Notes: generated by a model not told the origin, from the letters alone. 64,000 nt of DNA from Runella sp. SP2 (GCF_003711225.1 NZ_CP031030.1:1860001-1924000); one strand, 5' to 3'; counted from the stretch's first letter, positions 40,111 to 49,162 are shown. Program-made: numbers and translations.

Positions 40111-40854
40111 TTAGCCAGGAAATGCAAACTCTTGGTCGGCCAAATCAAGGTTGGTTTCTACTTGGGTGACAGAGATAGAAAGGGTGGTTTTACCATTGAT
40201 TTTTTGAGTAATTTCAAACGGAAAAACCATGTCGTTGACCGTCTGAAATTTACTTAAATACGTGTCCATATATCCGCCTTTGCCTGTTCCTTTTTTTATC
40301 GCATTTCGTACTAAAACTGGTAAATAGGTTTTTGTATCGAAAAAGTAAAAGCTCGACAATTCTGCAACCGTCGCGTTGGTCATTGGCGGTGGTTTTTTGA
40401 GCAAGCGCACACGGTAACAATCTTTGCCCTCAACCAGCATTTTTCCTTCCAAAGTTACGCTATATCCGCGTTTGGTATAATTTACAAACGGGTCAAGCAT
40501 TTGAATCTCAGCTTTTAATGCTTCACTTTCCTCGGTCGATAATTTTTCTAATTGTAACGTTTTTGGATTGGTATGCCAGCCTGTTGTTCCATCAAAGCAG
40601 TTTTGATAGATACTTTTTTCTTGAAACAAAGCGACTGAGCGTTGTAGATTGGGCGCTTTTTGTTGTTGGATATAGGGAATTTCCATTCCCTGCATTTTTA
40701 GAAAACCCGTTGTTCGTAGGGTTTTTAAAGAAAGTAACTTCTCTTTACCCCCAATGGCCTTCAGGTAATTTTCAATCACTTCATCGACGGTTTGGGCGCG
40801 AGAAATGATTGAGAACAAAAGGGTTAGCAAGAGAAGAAATGCGTTTTTTTTCAT
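40111..40854 (-). CDS. LolA-like outer-membrane lipoprotein-sorting domain protein
   Basis: A 247-residue periplasmic protein with signal peptide MKKNAFLLLLTLLFSIISRAQ. The pattern VDEVIENYLKAIGGKEKLLS, LKTLRTTGFLKMQGMEIPYI and the later FYFFDTKTYLPVLVRNAIKK is that of LolA-like half-barrels common in Bacteroidota, which are related to LolA/LolB but not known to carry lipoproteins. It starts 2 bases after the TraB/GumN-like gene stops, so they form an operon. Both may act on envelope lipids or metals. Confidence 0.82.
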   Translation of the reverse strand: MKKNAFLLLLTLLFSIISRAQTVDEVIENYLKAIGGKEKLLSLKTLRTTGFLKMQGMEIPYIQQQKAPNLQRSVALFQEKSIYQNCFDGTTGWHTNPKTLQLEKLSTEESEALKAEIQMLDPFVNYTKRGYSVTLEGKMLVEGKDCYRVRLLKKPPPMTNATVAELSSFYFFDTKTYLPVLVRNAIKKGTGKGGYMDTYLSKFQTVNDMVFPFEITQKINGKTTLSISVTQVETNLDLADQEFAFPG

Positions 40855-40855
40855 T

Positions 40856-41743
40856 TTATAAAATTGGTTTTACCGAATATCCTTTCTTTTTAAGTAAACT
40901 CAAAACACCTTTTTCGCCACCAAGATGCCCTGCACCTACGGCAAAAAATGATGATTTTGCCTGCATGGCTTTCTCCATAATTGGAATCCAGTTGGCATTC
41001 CGATTGGCGAGTAAAATGTCCTCGTACCCGTTGAAATCCCAGTTGCTATCGTCCATCAGCTTGACGAGCGCTTCTAGGTCTTGGGCTTTGTACAAGGCCA
41101 CCATTTTCTCAAACTCTTTGGAAGACTCTTCTTTTTTACGAACCATGTCCACGAGCAAGGCCGCTTGTTTTTCGTACGGAATTTGGTCAAAAACACCCAT
41201 TTGAAATTCAACAGTTTCTAAGCCTAACAACTCTTTTTTTGCGTTTGTGGCCATTTGGGTAAACATCAATTCATAGGATTGAGGCTGGCAATCGAGGAAA
41301 GTCATGTAAATCATGGACATAACCGTGAAAGGCTTCAGACCGTTGTACATGGCAAGACTCATTTTGAGGCGTTCTTTAAAATAATTGTCCAAAACAGCAT
41401 AGTCGTCTTCCGACAGATAGTCTTTAAGTTTTTTACCGTTGGTCAGCATAGAGGTTTGCATCATCTTGGTCATTATCGTTGGGTCATCCATGTCCAATTC
41501 AAGATAAACTTGCTCGGCACGCCCAAAGACCGATTTGGTTGAGTCGGTCATCAGGTAATCTTTGGGGCAAATCATGTGAATAGTTCCGTAAACATAGGAC
41601 GGTTTGGCAAGCCCATTTCCTGACACTTCCCAAAGCAACGATTTTTCTTGAGCGAAGGCCGAAACGCTGCTAAGGATAAGTAAAAAGACAAAGAAGCGGT
41701 TCAAAATGAGCAGTTTTACTCGGAGAGTAGCGGTTTTTGTCAT
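40856..41743 (-). CDS. TraB/GumN family protein
   Basis: A 295-residue exported protein with a signal segment (LLILNRFFVFLLILSSVSAFA). Family hallmarks are SYVYGTIHMICPKDY at the N-terminus, the second block LELDMDDP, and the C-terminal FFAVGAGHLGGEKGVLSLLK, in which two GxxH motifs are proposed to hold a metal for protease activity, as in the animal Tiki Wnt proteases of the same fold. The full-length domain is present. It is first in a two-gene operon with the LolA-like protein. Confidence 0.9.
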   Translation of the reverse strand: MTKTATLRVKLLILNRFFVFLLILSSVSAFAQEKSLLWEVSGNGLAKPSYVYGTIHMICPKDYLMTDSTKSVFGRAEQVYLELDMDDPTIMTKMMQTSMLTNGKKLKDYLSEDDYAVLDNYFKERLKMSLAMYNGLKPFTVMSMIYMTFLDCQPQSYELMFTQMATNAKKELLGLETVEFQMGVFDQIPYEKQAALLVDMVRKKEESSKEFEKMVALYKAQDLEALVKLMDDSNWDFNGYEDILLANRNANWIPIMEKAMQAKSSFFAVGAGHLGGEKGVLSLLKKKGYSVKPIL

Positions 41744-41821
41744 GGCGTTTTGTTTAATTGAGGTAGGTTTAATTCCAATGATTAACGTAAAAATAGGGCA
41801 ACAAGGTACTAAAAATCCAAA

Positions 41822-41857
41822 ATAAAAAAAGCCATGCCTTAATCAAAGCATGGCTTT
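41822..41857 (-). terminator. Intrinsic terminator of the outer-membrane barrel gene
   Basis: Arms AAAGCCATGC and GCATGGCTTT with a 10-base loop, followed on the minus strand by a T run; 70 bases after the stop of the gene at 41927. Confidence 0.85.
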
Positions 41858-41926
41858 CCGACGTTTTCTTAACCTAAACTAAAATATCGTTGAAAGGGTG
41901 GTTTCGTTTCCTGCCCCTTGTTTTTG

Positions 41927-44371
41927 CTAGTTTTGACCCGAGTTGGCGCGGTTGCGGATGTCGTCGGTACTTGTGCTACGTTGGCGAGCTGCTTTTACGT
42001 TTTGATTTCCGAAACGATAGGTAAATGATACCCGTACTTGGCGGCTTTCCCAACGAGAATTTATTTTGAAATTCAAATCTTGGTATTTCACCGTTCCTGC
42101 AAAGCGGTTCAAGAAGAAAATATCGTTCACGTTTACGCGCAGAGAGGCTTTGCGGTTCCATAACGACTTGGCAAAACCAGCGCTGATTTGTCCTTGTGCC
42201 TTGGCTTGTAAGAGATTATATTGGGTTGGAGAGTTCCAAAAACCACTCAATTCGGCCGTATATCCTTTCGGTAGAGTGAAGTTATTGGTCATAAATACCG
42301 TTGCTCCAAATTGTCCCAAGTCGAGGTCGGCTCCGTAGTAGAACGAGCGGTAGCGGTTATAAAACGCGCTAATGTTATTCTGCATCGTCCACCATTTTTT
42401 TACCGTCACAGGAATACTAAAGGTCAGGTTATAACTGTCTTGGTGGTCTAAGTTTTCGGTGGTTACGTAGGTCTTGTTTTCTGACGCAATTTGTTTCGGA
42501 ATTTGGTCAGCAATCACGTCGTTGATGCGACTGTATCCCAAAGAAGTTGAAAATGCGCCTTTGAAAACGTGGGTAATTTGGAACGAATTCGTAAACTGTG
42601 GACGCAAATTAGGATTTCCTTCTTGAAACGTATAAGGGTCAAGGAAAAACTGGAACGGGTTCAAATTGCGGTAATTGGGACGGTCGATACGGCGACTGTA
42701 AGATACGTTTAGTACGTTGTTGGTATCGAGCGAACGAGAAACAAACACACTTGGGAACAAATTGACGTAGTTACGATCTACGACGTTGTTGAGCGTCACT
42801 GAGTTACCTTGCGAATGGGTATGCTCGGCGCGGAAGCCCAATTGCACCTGTGTTTTTTTGTTCAATGACGTGCTATAATTAAGGTAGGCAGCATTGATGT
42901 TTTCTTTGTAAATAAACTGGTTAGAGCGAGTTGGGTCAAGCGTCCAAACGTTATCTACTTGGGTTTCAAAGCGCATGTCGTTGTCGGTATTCACAAAGCT
43001 ACTTTTAGCACCTGTTTCTATTTTACCTTTTTTAAGAGGGTGGATATAGTCAATTTTTGCGCCCGCGATTTGAATGTTGGAAGGCATGATGTTTCTGAAT
43101 ACATCCTTGCTGGTGATTTCATCGCTAGGAGAGAAGTAGGTAGTACGTAAATCATTGCCAGAGTTGCCATTAAAAATCGAGTAATCAGCATCGGCAGTCA
43201 GCTCACGTCCTTGTCCTAAATCATGTTTAAGATTGACGTTGGCCGTATAATTATCCAAACGGTTGTGGTTGTAAGTATCGGTTTCAAAACGGCTTGTCAG
43301 GGTTTGGTTCTTATCGCGGAAATCCGTTTTTGAAACACCATTCATTTTAAACTGGTTGAGAAAACCAGTGGCTAACACCCCGATGGTCGTTTTTTTAGTG
43401 ACAAAAAAGTCAACCCCACCCCGAAAACTCACATTTTGCGGATTTCCTACGCGTGGACTGTTTTGGTCCATGTACGTAACTTGGTCTTGAAATGCAATCG
43501 TACGGTCGATGTCTTGGGTATTTTGGAAGCGTCCGTGAAAGACACTTACATTTCCAAACGCATTGTATTTGGCATTGCGGTAGTTGAGTCCTAGCGATCC
43601 GTTTAGTTTCTCATAACGGCCGTAGCCAGCACCCAAAGTATAGTTTCCGTTCGTTCCAAAATTTTTGTTTTTCTTCAATACAATGTTGATGAGGCCCGTA
43701 TTTCCAGCGGCATCGTACTTGGCAGGAGGGTTGGAGATAAGTTCAATTTTCTCAACGTTATCACTCGGCATCGACTGCAACATGTTCATCAAATCTTGCA
43801 TCGAAATTTGTTGCAACTTCCCATCAATCATCACCATCACCCCTTGGCGACCTTTAAACTGGAGGCGGTCGTTTTGACGGTCGATGGTCACACCTGGGGC
43901 TTTTTCAAGTACTTCGAGGGCAGTTCCACCCGCCGAACCAATGTTGTTTTCAACGTTGACAACCATGCGATCGACCTGTTGTTCTACAAATGGTTTTTTG
44001 GAAACTACCTTCACCTCTTGTAGCGTTTGGGTGTTTTCAGCAACGATTAGTGAGGGGACTTTCAGGCTAAGTTGGCCTTCTTTTAGTTCAAAAGGAGCTG
44101 AAAATGATTTTTGAAAACCTACCATGGTGGCCGAAATCAAATACCGACCAAGCGAAATGTTTTCAAATTCGTAAGTGCCAGATTCGCTCGAAATAGCCCC
44201 TTTGGCGAGGGTAGAGTCCTTGGCGTTAAGCAACAAAACCGTGGCGAAAGGAAGTGGTTTTGTTGCTGATTCTTTTACATCTCCCGTGATTTTTCCCTTT
44301 GAAGGAGACTGTGCAATCACACTGGAACAAAGCAAAACGAATGCTGCGATGAAGCTGCTAAAAGTTTTCAT
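41927..44371 (-). CDS. TonB-type outer-membrane receptor (outer membrane beta-barrel family)
   Basis: An 814-residue outer-membrane protein with signal MKTFSSFIAAFVLLCSSVIA. A carboxypeptidase-regulatory-like domain (GKITGDVKESATKPLPFATV) leads into a plug domain (TALEVLEKAPGVTIDRQNDR, VMIDGKLQQISMQDLMNML, VEKIELISNPPAKYDAAGNT, GLINIVLKK) and a barrel of about 20 strands with the typical SYSRRIDRPNYRNLNPFQFF block. This is the OMP_b-brl_3 subtype. Alone, it gives no clue to its substrate. It has its own TACCTTTG promoter element and a terminator, so it is transcribed singly. Confidence 0.9.
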   Translation of the reverse strand: MKTFSSFIAAFVLLCSSVIAQSPSKGKITGDVKESATKPLPFATVLLLNAKDSTLAKGAISSESGTYEFENISLGRYLISATMVGFQKSFSAPFELKEGQLSLKVPSLIVAENTQTLQEVKVVSKKPFVEQQVDRMVVNVENNIGSAGGTALEVLEKAPGVTIDRQNDRLQFKGRQGVMVMIDGKLQQISMQDLMNMLQSMPSDNVEKIELISNPPAKYDAAGNTGLINIVLKKNKNFGTNGNYTLGAGYGRYEKLNGSLGLNYRNAKYNAFGNVSVFHGRFQNTQDIDRTIAFQDQVTYMDQNSPRVGNPQNVSFRGGVDFFVTKKTTIGVLATGFLNQFKMNGVSKTDFRDKNQTLTSRFETDTYNHNRLDNYTANVNLKHDLGQGRELTADADYSIFNGNSGNDLRTTYFSPSDEITSKDVFRNIMPSNIQIAGAKIDYIHPLKKGKIETGAKSSFVNTDNDMRFETQVDNVWTLDPTRSNQFIYKENINAAYLNYSTSLNKKTQVQLGFRAEHTHSQGNSVTLNNVVDRNYVNLFPSVFVSRSLDTNNVLNVSYSRRIDRPNYRNLNPFQFFLDPYTFQEGNPNLRPQFTNSFQITHVFKGAFSTSLGYSRINDVIADQIPKQIASENKTYVTTENLDHQDSYNLTFSIPVTVKKWWTMQNNISAFYNRYRSFYYGADLDLGQFGATVFMTNNFTLPKGYTAELSGFWNSPTQYNLLQAKAQGQISAGFAKSLWNRKASLRVNVNDIFFLNRFAGTVKYQDLNFKINSRWESRQVRVSFTYRFGNQNVKAARQRSTSTDDIRNRANSGQN

Positions 44372-44408
44372 GGCTACTGTTTAAAATGGCTGTTATTAAT
44401 TACCGCTT

Positions 44409-44416
44409 CAAAGGTA
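44409..44416 (-). promoter_or_regulatory. TAnnTTTG promoter element of the barrel gene at 41927
   Basis: TACCTTTG on the minus strand, 37 bases upstream of the ATG at 44371. Confidence 0.5.
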
Positions 44417-44506
44417 TAGTACTGTGCATTGCAAGCTACCTTTTTTTACATAAGCGGTAGATTTTTTTAGATAAGCGGTTTTGGCTGTAAAAACTGCTTT
44501 TTTGCT

Positions 44507-44557
44507 ACAAAAGGCAGCAGTTAGGCAAAATAAATGCTCCTAACTACTGCCTTTTGT
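44507..44557. terminator. Hairpin, possible terminator of the thioredoxin-reductase-like gene
   Basis: 19-bp arms with one mismatch (ACAAAAGGCAGCAGTTAGG / CCTAACTACTGCCTTTTGT). The loop contains AATAAATGCTCCTAA, shared with the unit at 28691-28809. The remainder of the 44372-44663 gap shows nothing coding. Confidence 0.65.
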
Positions 44558-44663
44558 GTTACTTATTTCATGGATTGCTTTGCTTTCAACTTGCTGTTAT
44601 GTCTATAAGATGAAATTGCAGAGAAGAAGGTTGCATCAACCGCAAAAAAAATTGAAAAATTAT

Positions 44664-45569
44664 TTAGAACGACTCCTCAATGAGTTCTCGATTCAAAACC
44701 GCCGCTGCCATCGAGCCTTTGGCGACGGCATTGGCCACCGAACGGAAAGGGGAGGTGTTGTCGCCAGCGGCCAGTATGCCAGGCTGACTGGTTTGCTGCA
44801 TTTCATTGACTTGAATATACCCTTGTGGGGTCAGTTCGCAGCCAAGTTGGGCAGGGAGGTCAGTGTGCTGTTCAAACGAGGGACGATGATAAACGGCCTT
44901 TACTGGTAGTTTTTCTTGGTTTTTGAATAAAAGATGCTCAATGTGCCCATCCTGATGCAGAAACTCGTTGATTTCACTTTCAACGACATTAATTCCATTT
45001 TTGGCTAATTTCAATCGTTGTTCTTGACTCAAGGTTGACGGGCCGTTTGTACAAAGTGTCAAATCTTTGCTCCAATTAGAAATCATTTTTACGTATTCAA
45101 AACCTTCGTCTCCGTTTCCAATGACGGCCGTTAGGGTATTTTTTACCTCAAACCCGTGGCAATAGGGGCAATGAATGACCGAAATACCCCAACAAGATGA
45201 AAGTCCTTTGAATGTCTCCAAGTTATCTTTGATGCCCGTGGCAAACAAGAGTTTTTTAGCCCCGTAGCTTTCGCCACTTTGAAGAACTACTTCGAACCCA
45301 GCTTCACTTTTATGGGCTTGAACGGCAGTGCCTATTTTCCATTCGATGGTAGAATAGGAAAGTACTTGTTGACGTGCTTTTTCTAAAATACGGAGGGGTG
45401 GCTCTCCATCTTGAGTCAGAAAGTTGTGAGAATGAGGTGTTTGGCGATTGCAAGGCAATTGATTATCAATGATAAGTACATTTCGTAGCGCACGCCCAAG
45501 GCCCATCGCCGCCGAAAGACCTGCAAAACTACCACCGATGATGATGACGTCGTGTATTTGGGATGACAT
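44664..45569 (-). CDS. Thioredoxin-reductase-like FAD/NAD(P) oxidoreductase
   Basis: A 301-residue pyridine nucleotide-disulfide oxidoreductase starting at ATG 45569. The FAD-binding motif is VIIIGGSFAGLSAAMGLGRA (residues 9-28), the redox pair is Cys134/Cys137 in VIHCPYCHGFE, the NAD(P)-binding GNGDEGFEYVKM follows, and GILAAGDNTSPFRSVANAVA closes the FAD site. The CPYC motif is that of YpdA/bacillithiol-reductase and TrxR-like Bacteroidota proteins rather than CATC of E. coli TrxB. It lies 10 bases after the AztD-like gene and should share its Fur/Zur-type control, linking a thiol reductase with zinc handling. Confidence 0.9.
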   Translation of the reverse strand: MSSQIHDVIIIGGSFAGLSAAMGLGRALRNVLIIDNQLPCNRQTPHSHNFLTQDGEPPLRILEKARQQVLSYSTIEWKIGTAVQAHKSEAGFEVVLQSGESYGAKKLLFATGIKDNLETFKGLSSCWGISVIHCPYCHGFEVKNTLTAVIGNGDEGFEYVKMISNWSKDLTLCTNGPSTLSQEQRLKLAKNGINVVESEINEFLHQDGHIEHLLFKNQEKLPVKAVYHRPSFEQHTDLPAQLGCELTPQGYIQVNEMQQTSQPGILAAGDNTSPFRSVANAVAKGSMAAAVLNRELIEESF

Positions 45570-45579
45570 AGATTTACTT

Positions 45580-46779
45580 TTAATGTTCTGCGCTTGACTC
45601 AATACCAACAATGGCAAGACGATAAGGAGTACCAGAAACCTTTACTTTTTTCGTATTTGAAAAGTTGGCAATTTCAATTTGAATGATTTCGCCAGTTTTA
45701 GGTTGGGTTACATAAAGATACTTAGTGGTAGCCTCAATTTGTGGTTTTTGAGTTTCCCCTTTGTCAGTGGCAGAAAGTATCGTCCCACTCTTAATAAGTT
45801 GGTTGGTTTTGATGTTGTATAATTGTACTTCTCCCGAGTGGAGAAGTACCACTAAAACGTTACCAGCATAATCTACTTTACACTGCATGATGTCTTTGCT
45901 GAGAACAATCGGGGTAATTTTACTATTGGTAACATCAATGACATAAGCACCCATAGCGGCGGTATAACCCACAAATGTATTTCCACCTTCTAAGATTGTT
46001 CCAAACCACGCAGTACCGAAGTCGGATGGATGGGGGATTAGTCGCTGCGTGCCTGTTTGGTCAACGACCAAGATACCACTTGCAGAACCGAAAAGTGCGA
46101 CTTTACCGTCTGACGCATTCCCGTGGATACCCTTTGTTTGTAGGCTTGATGCAAAAATTTGTTTTCCAGTGGCGTCCACAATTTTTACTCTTTCGGGGAG
46201 CGTTCCAGCTACGGAGCCATCTTTTTCAGTGATGGCATAAGTGCCATTATCAAATTTGGTCATTGCTCCGTGATGTGCTAAGTTATTGGCATTGATTGCT
46301 TTCATTTTAGCACCAGTAGTGTGGAAGTCAGATTCTTGCGCAATATCAAGTGTTCCGTCTCCATCGTTGAAAATAATAACTTCGTTGCCTTTACTTTTAA
46401 AGTGAGTAGGTTGTTTACCTTGACCAACCAAGGTTCCCCATTTGGGCGTTCCTTTGACATCAACGTGGTCGCTATGTTGTTCAAAACCAGTGTCAAATAC
46501 TTGCACGTAATTTTTTTCGCGGTGAACAACTACCCCAAAACGTCCTGAGGCAGTTGTGTATAGTGCGGATTTGGGGTAGAGTGCTTTTTCAAAAGTGACT
46601 CCCCCAGTACGAGGGTTGAGATACGAAATATCTGTTGTGGATTCATCACTAACCATGACCCTGATAAATTTGTGCTCAAGATTATCATCGGGGGCTACAT
46701 CGTTGTGATTGTGGCAGGCGCTAAACGTAGCAGTGATACCTAAAGCTACAAGTGAGGCGTAATAAAGGTGTTTTTTCAT
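45580..46779 (-). CDS. AztD-like zinc metallochaperone lipoprotein
   Basis: A 399-residue beta-propeller lipoprotein (signal up to Cys22 in TFSACHNHND). The mature N-terminus is His-rich (HNHNDVAPDDNLEH), as in the flexible zinc-binding end of AztD, which hands zinc to an ABC importer in Paracoccus. Propeller blocks that fit AztD are FDTGFEQHSDHVDVK, THFKSKGNEVIIFNDGDGTL, AHHGAMTKFDNGTYAITEKD and GIHGNASDGKVALFGSASG, with histidines in the places of the central metal site. No AztABC transporter is nearby. Two Fur-family type palindromes overlap its promoter. Family named from remembered motifs, so moderately sure. Confidence 0.82.
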   Translation of the reverse strand: MKKHLYYASLVALGITATFSACHNHNDVAPDDNLEHKFIRVMVSDESTTDISYLNPRTGGVTFEKALYPKSALYTTASGRFGVVVHREKNYVQVFDTGFEQHSDHVDVKGTPKWGTLVGQGKQPTHFKSKGNEVIIFNDGDGTLDIAQESDFHTTGAKMKAINANNLAHHGAMTKFDNGTYAITEKDGSVAGTLPERVKIVDATGKQIFASSLQTKGIHGNASDGKVALFGSASGILVVDQTGTQRLIPHPSDFGTAWFGTILEGGNTFVGYTAAMGAYVIDVTNSKITPIVLSKDIMQCKVDYAGNVLVVLLHSGEVQLYNIKTNQLIKSGTILSATDKGETQKPQIEATTKYLYVTQPKTGEIIQIEIANFSNTKKVKVSGTPYRLAIVGIESSAEH

Positions 46780-46791
46780 TGGATTATTTAT

Positions 46792-46812
46792 ATTTGCAAC
46801 AATGATGCAAAT
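46792..46812. promoter_or_regulatory. Fur/Zur-type operator, box 1
   Basis: TTTGCAACAATGATGCAAA is a 9-1-9 near-palindrome (one mismatched pair). It overlaps the TATATTTG -7 element (46808-46815) of the AztD-like gene, a position suited to repression. The odd-spaced palindrome is of Fur-family type; zinc (Zur) is inferred from the gene behind it. Confidence 0.7.
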
Positions 46813-46815
46813 ATA
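46808..46815 (-). promoter_or_regulatory. TAnnTTTG promoter element of the AztD-like operon
   Basis: TATATTTG on the minus strand, with a TTG 20 bases upstream as -33; both elements lie within or next to the two palindromic boxes. Confidence 0.65.
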
Positions 46816-46831
46816 AAAGGCTTAGTTTTGT

Positions 46832-46850
46832 TTTGCAACATTGTTGCAAA
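46832..46850. promoter_or_regulatory. Fur/Zur-type operator, box 2
   Basis: TTTGCAACATTGTTGCAAA is a perfect 9-1-9 palindrome, overlapping the -33 region of the AztD-like promoter. Together with box 1 it makes a strong tandem operator, 39 bp centre to centre, nearly four helical turns. Confidence 0.75.
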
Positions 46851-46854
46851 TATT

Positions 46855-48990
46855 CTACCAAAATCCATAATACCGTCCCATCCAATACGCAAAAAGAAAA
46901 TATGAACCACTGTCTTCGGTTTTGCCACCATCGCCCGAATCAAATTCTTTTGGGTTGGTGTTCCAGCGTGAGATACCGCTTTCGGGAGTAGGGATGGGCT
47001 TGGTGGATTGAAGACGTCGAAAGCGGCTTATCAACGGGTCTTTGGGAAGGTCCCACCGATGGCTGTTTTCCATTCGCCAATTAATCAAGTCGAGTGGAAA
47101 CTGCTGGATTTCCTCTAAAGCGATCGCTACATCACAATCTTTGCGAAGCATCACACTTGCCATCACGTTCCAAATAGGCATGTGGTCAGACCTAACGACT
47201 TTCCAGCTTCGTTCGAGGCTTTTGAGGTAGAGTTCGCGGTTGGGGTCTGCCTTTGTGTAATTGAGCAAACCATAGTAGGGGAAAAAGTTGAGAATATCGT
47301 CAGAATGGCTGGTTTCAAACGGCCCAAAAACCTTGGCTTGAAGTGCATTTTTGGCATACCCGTGTTGATTTACCAAATATTGATAGTGTTTTTCGTACTT
47401 TTCATCACCCGTAAAGTGGAAGGCGGTTTTGAGAAAAGACAAAATTTGTAATGAATTGAGCCCCCGTTCGTACATCCAATTGGGTGAATGATTCAACGAA
47501 TCGGGATGCCAAATCCCCCAACGGGTTGGTTTACCATCGAAGTCAATCAAGTGATAATTGTGGTCAACGATATGGTCAACGGTGCGTTTGATTAGCTGCT
47601 TTACCCGCTCTTTTTGCTCATCGTTTGCTACCAAATCATAAAAAATTGGTAAGGCAAAAATATGTCCTGTGATTTCGTCTGAACTGGTGTCGTCCAACCA
47701 TTGCCACTGTCCGTCGGGCGAAGGGTGCCATAGTTTTGGGTGTGGCGACCGCGACTGCGTGATGGGGTCAGTGGCCAAGGCATACGAACGAGCAGGATAA
47801 CCCGAAATACCCGAAACCTTTTCGAGTCGTTCTAAGGCTTCAAAGGTGCGAATGGCTCGGTTTTTTGCGGAAGAGTCGCCCGTGGAGGCATAATGGAAAC
47901 ATTCGGCGACCAAATAACAGGCCGTCCACAAGCCGTCGTTGTCTTCGTTGTTGAGGTAACTTGTCGAAATATCCCCCGCCACTTTTAGATGAGAATGGTT
48001 GACCAGCCCACGGCGATTATGTCGTAACGCAATTATTTCTTCTATCTTTTTTGCTTTTTCTTCCAAGGTCATCGCTTGTTGCTGAATTTGGGCAATTCCT
48101 TGCGGGGTTGCTACCCAAACCGTCAGAGAATCAACGACTAAAATGTCATTCACTTGGTCGTCGGGAAGCCAGCGTTTGCCGTGGTAGTATTGCCAGCGCC
48201 TATCTTTTTTAATCACCCCTTTTTGTGTACCCATCCAAAGCCCGTTTGCGAAAGGTGCAAGTACCGTAACAGGTCCATAGGGAAGCCCGTCGGTGGCTCT
48301 TAACACCCAATGATTTCCGTCGTTGGCAATACATCCCACCGACCACGGGCTACTATAAACCATGTCTTGCTCGTTGTTGTAATTGGTCAGGGCAAAATAC
48401 ATTTCTTTATTTCCTACGGCCATGAGGCTTTCGTCGAGGTTAAACCATCGCCCATTGGTACGTCGCCATAGTCCACGGTTGGTTGCGACGTAAAGTTGTC
48501 CTTTAGCGTCTTTGGCTACGCTATTCACGCGACTTTCTTTGACGTAAAGCGACGGTGACCATTGCCCATTCCAGCCCATTAGGCCGTTGTTGGTACCCAC
48601 CCAAAGTTGCTTAGGTGTTTCCCAAAAAAGGGTTAGAATGGTATCGCTGGGCGAAAGCGGTGGTTGGGGGATTTGTTTTTCTTTTTTTTCGGAATAAATG
48701 CCCCGAGCAGTCGCCATCCATATATTTCCATCGCCATCTAATGAAGCGTTTGTCAATTCAATGGATTGCTTTTGGCCACTCCACTTTCCTGATTTGAACC
48801 GAAAAATACCCGTCGAGGTAACGCAGATTCGTTGGTCTTTCGACTGAAAAAGCTTTAGCGTATTTTTCCCAGCTTCAGTAGGAAGCGTAATATCGGTTTT
48901 TATGTCTTGGTGGTAGATAGCTGAGGGTTGGGCCGCAACGTAAAAAGCAGGGATAAAAGCGACGAGAAAAGCGATTAGAATAGAGGGCAT
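46855..48990 (-). CDS. Exported protein: sensor-type beta-propeller joined to a helical barrel
   Basis: A 711-residue protein with signal peptide MPSILIAFLVAFIPAFYVAA. Residues about 40-300 repeat the two-component regulator propeller (Reg_prop) pattern: LDGDGNIWMATARGIYSEKK, TPKQLWVGTNNGLMGWNG, GQLYVATNRGLWRRTNGRWF, NGLWMGTQKGVIKKDRRW and LTVWVATPQGIAQIQ. Residues 330-700 are helical, with WTACYLVAECFHYAST, FEALERLEKVSGISGYPARS and YLFAYWMGRYYGFW resembling an (alpha/alpha)6 glycosidase-like barrel. Reg_prop usually precedes hybrid histidine kinases of polysaccharide loci; here it is attached to an extracellular helical domain instead. No clear catalytic residues are assigned. Confidence 0.72.
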   Translation of the reverse strand: MPSILIAFLVAFIPAFYVAAQPSAIYHQDIKTDITLPTEAGKNTLKLFQSKDQRICVTSTGIFRFKSGKWSGQKQSIELTNASLDGDGNIWMATARGIYSEKKEKQIPQPPLSPSDTILTLFWETPKQLWVGTNNGLMGWNGQWSPSLYVKESRVNSVAKDAKGQLYVATNRGLWRRTNGRWFNLDESLMAVGNKEMYFALTNYNNEQDMVYSSPWSVGCIANDGNHWVLRATDGLPYGPVTVLAPFANGLWMGTQKGVIKKDRRWQYYHGKRWLPDDQVNDILVVDSLTVWVATPQGIAQIQQQAMTLEEKAKKIEEIIALRHNRRGLVNHSHLKVAGDISTSYLNNEDNDGLWTACYLVAECFHYASTGDSSAKNRAIRTFEALERLEKVSGISGYPARSYALATDPITQSRSPHPKLWHPSPDGQWQWLDDTSSDEITGHIFALPIFYDLVANDEQKERVKQLIKRTVDHIVDHNYHLIDFDGKPTRWGIWHPDSLNHSPNWMYERGLNSLQILSFLKTAFHFTGDEKYEKHYQYLVNQHGYAKNALQAKVFGPFETSHSDDILNFFPYYGLLNYTKADPNRELYLKSLERSWKVVRSDHMPIWNVMASVMLRKDCDVAIALEEIQQFPLDLINWRMENSHRWDLPKDPLISRFRRLQSTKPIPTPESGISRWNTNPKEFDSGDGGKTEDSGSYFLFAYWMGRYYGFW

Positions 48991-49085
48991 TGCCTGAGGA
49001 TTAATGAAGTTAGTAGCTGATTGTTATACGAACCTTGGGGTGGTTTGGGCTACTAAGAATGGACAATAGCGAGGTGTTTTTGATA

Positions 49086-49118
49086 TAAAAAAAGGGACTA
49101 GCCGCGTGGCTAATCCCT
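49086..49118 (-). terminator. Intrinsic terminator of the receptor-PepSY operon
   Basis: Arms AGGGACTAGCC and GGCTAATCCCT (one mismatch) with a 4-base loop, followed on the minus strand by a T run, 45 bases after the PepSY stop. Confidence 0.85.
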
Positions 49119-49162
49119 AACTATAAACCTAATATGGTGCTTCAATCAACTGTTTTCTGAGA

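Noticed and set aside
44372..44909. Plus-strand frame starting at 44556 in the gap before the thioredoxin-reductase-like gene
   Set aside because: It runs antisense into that gene and has no family features; the gap itself holds a promoter element and a hairpin only.
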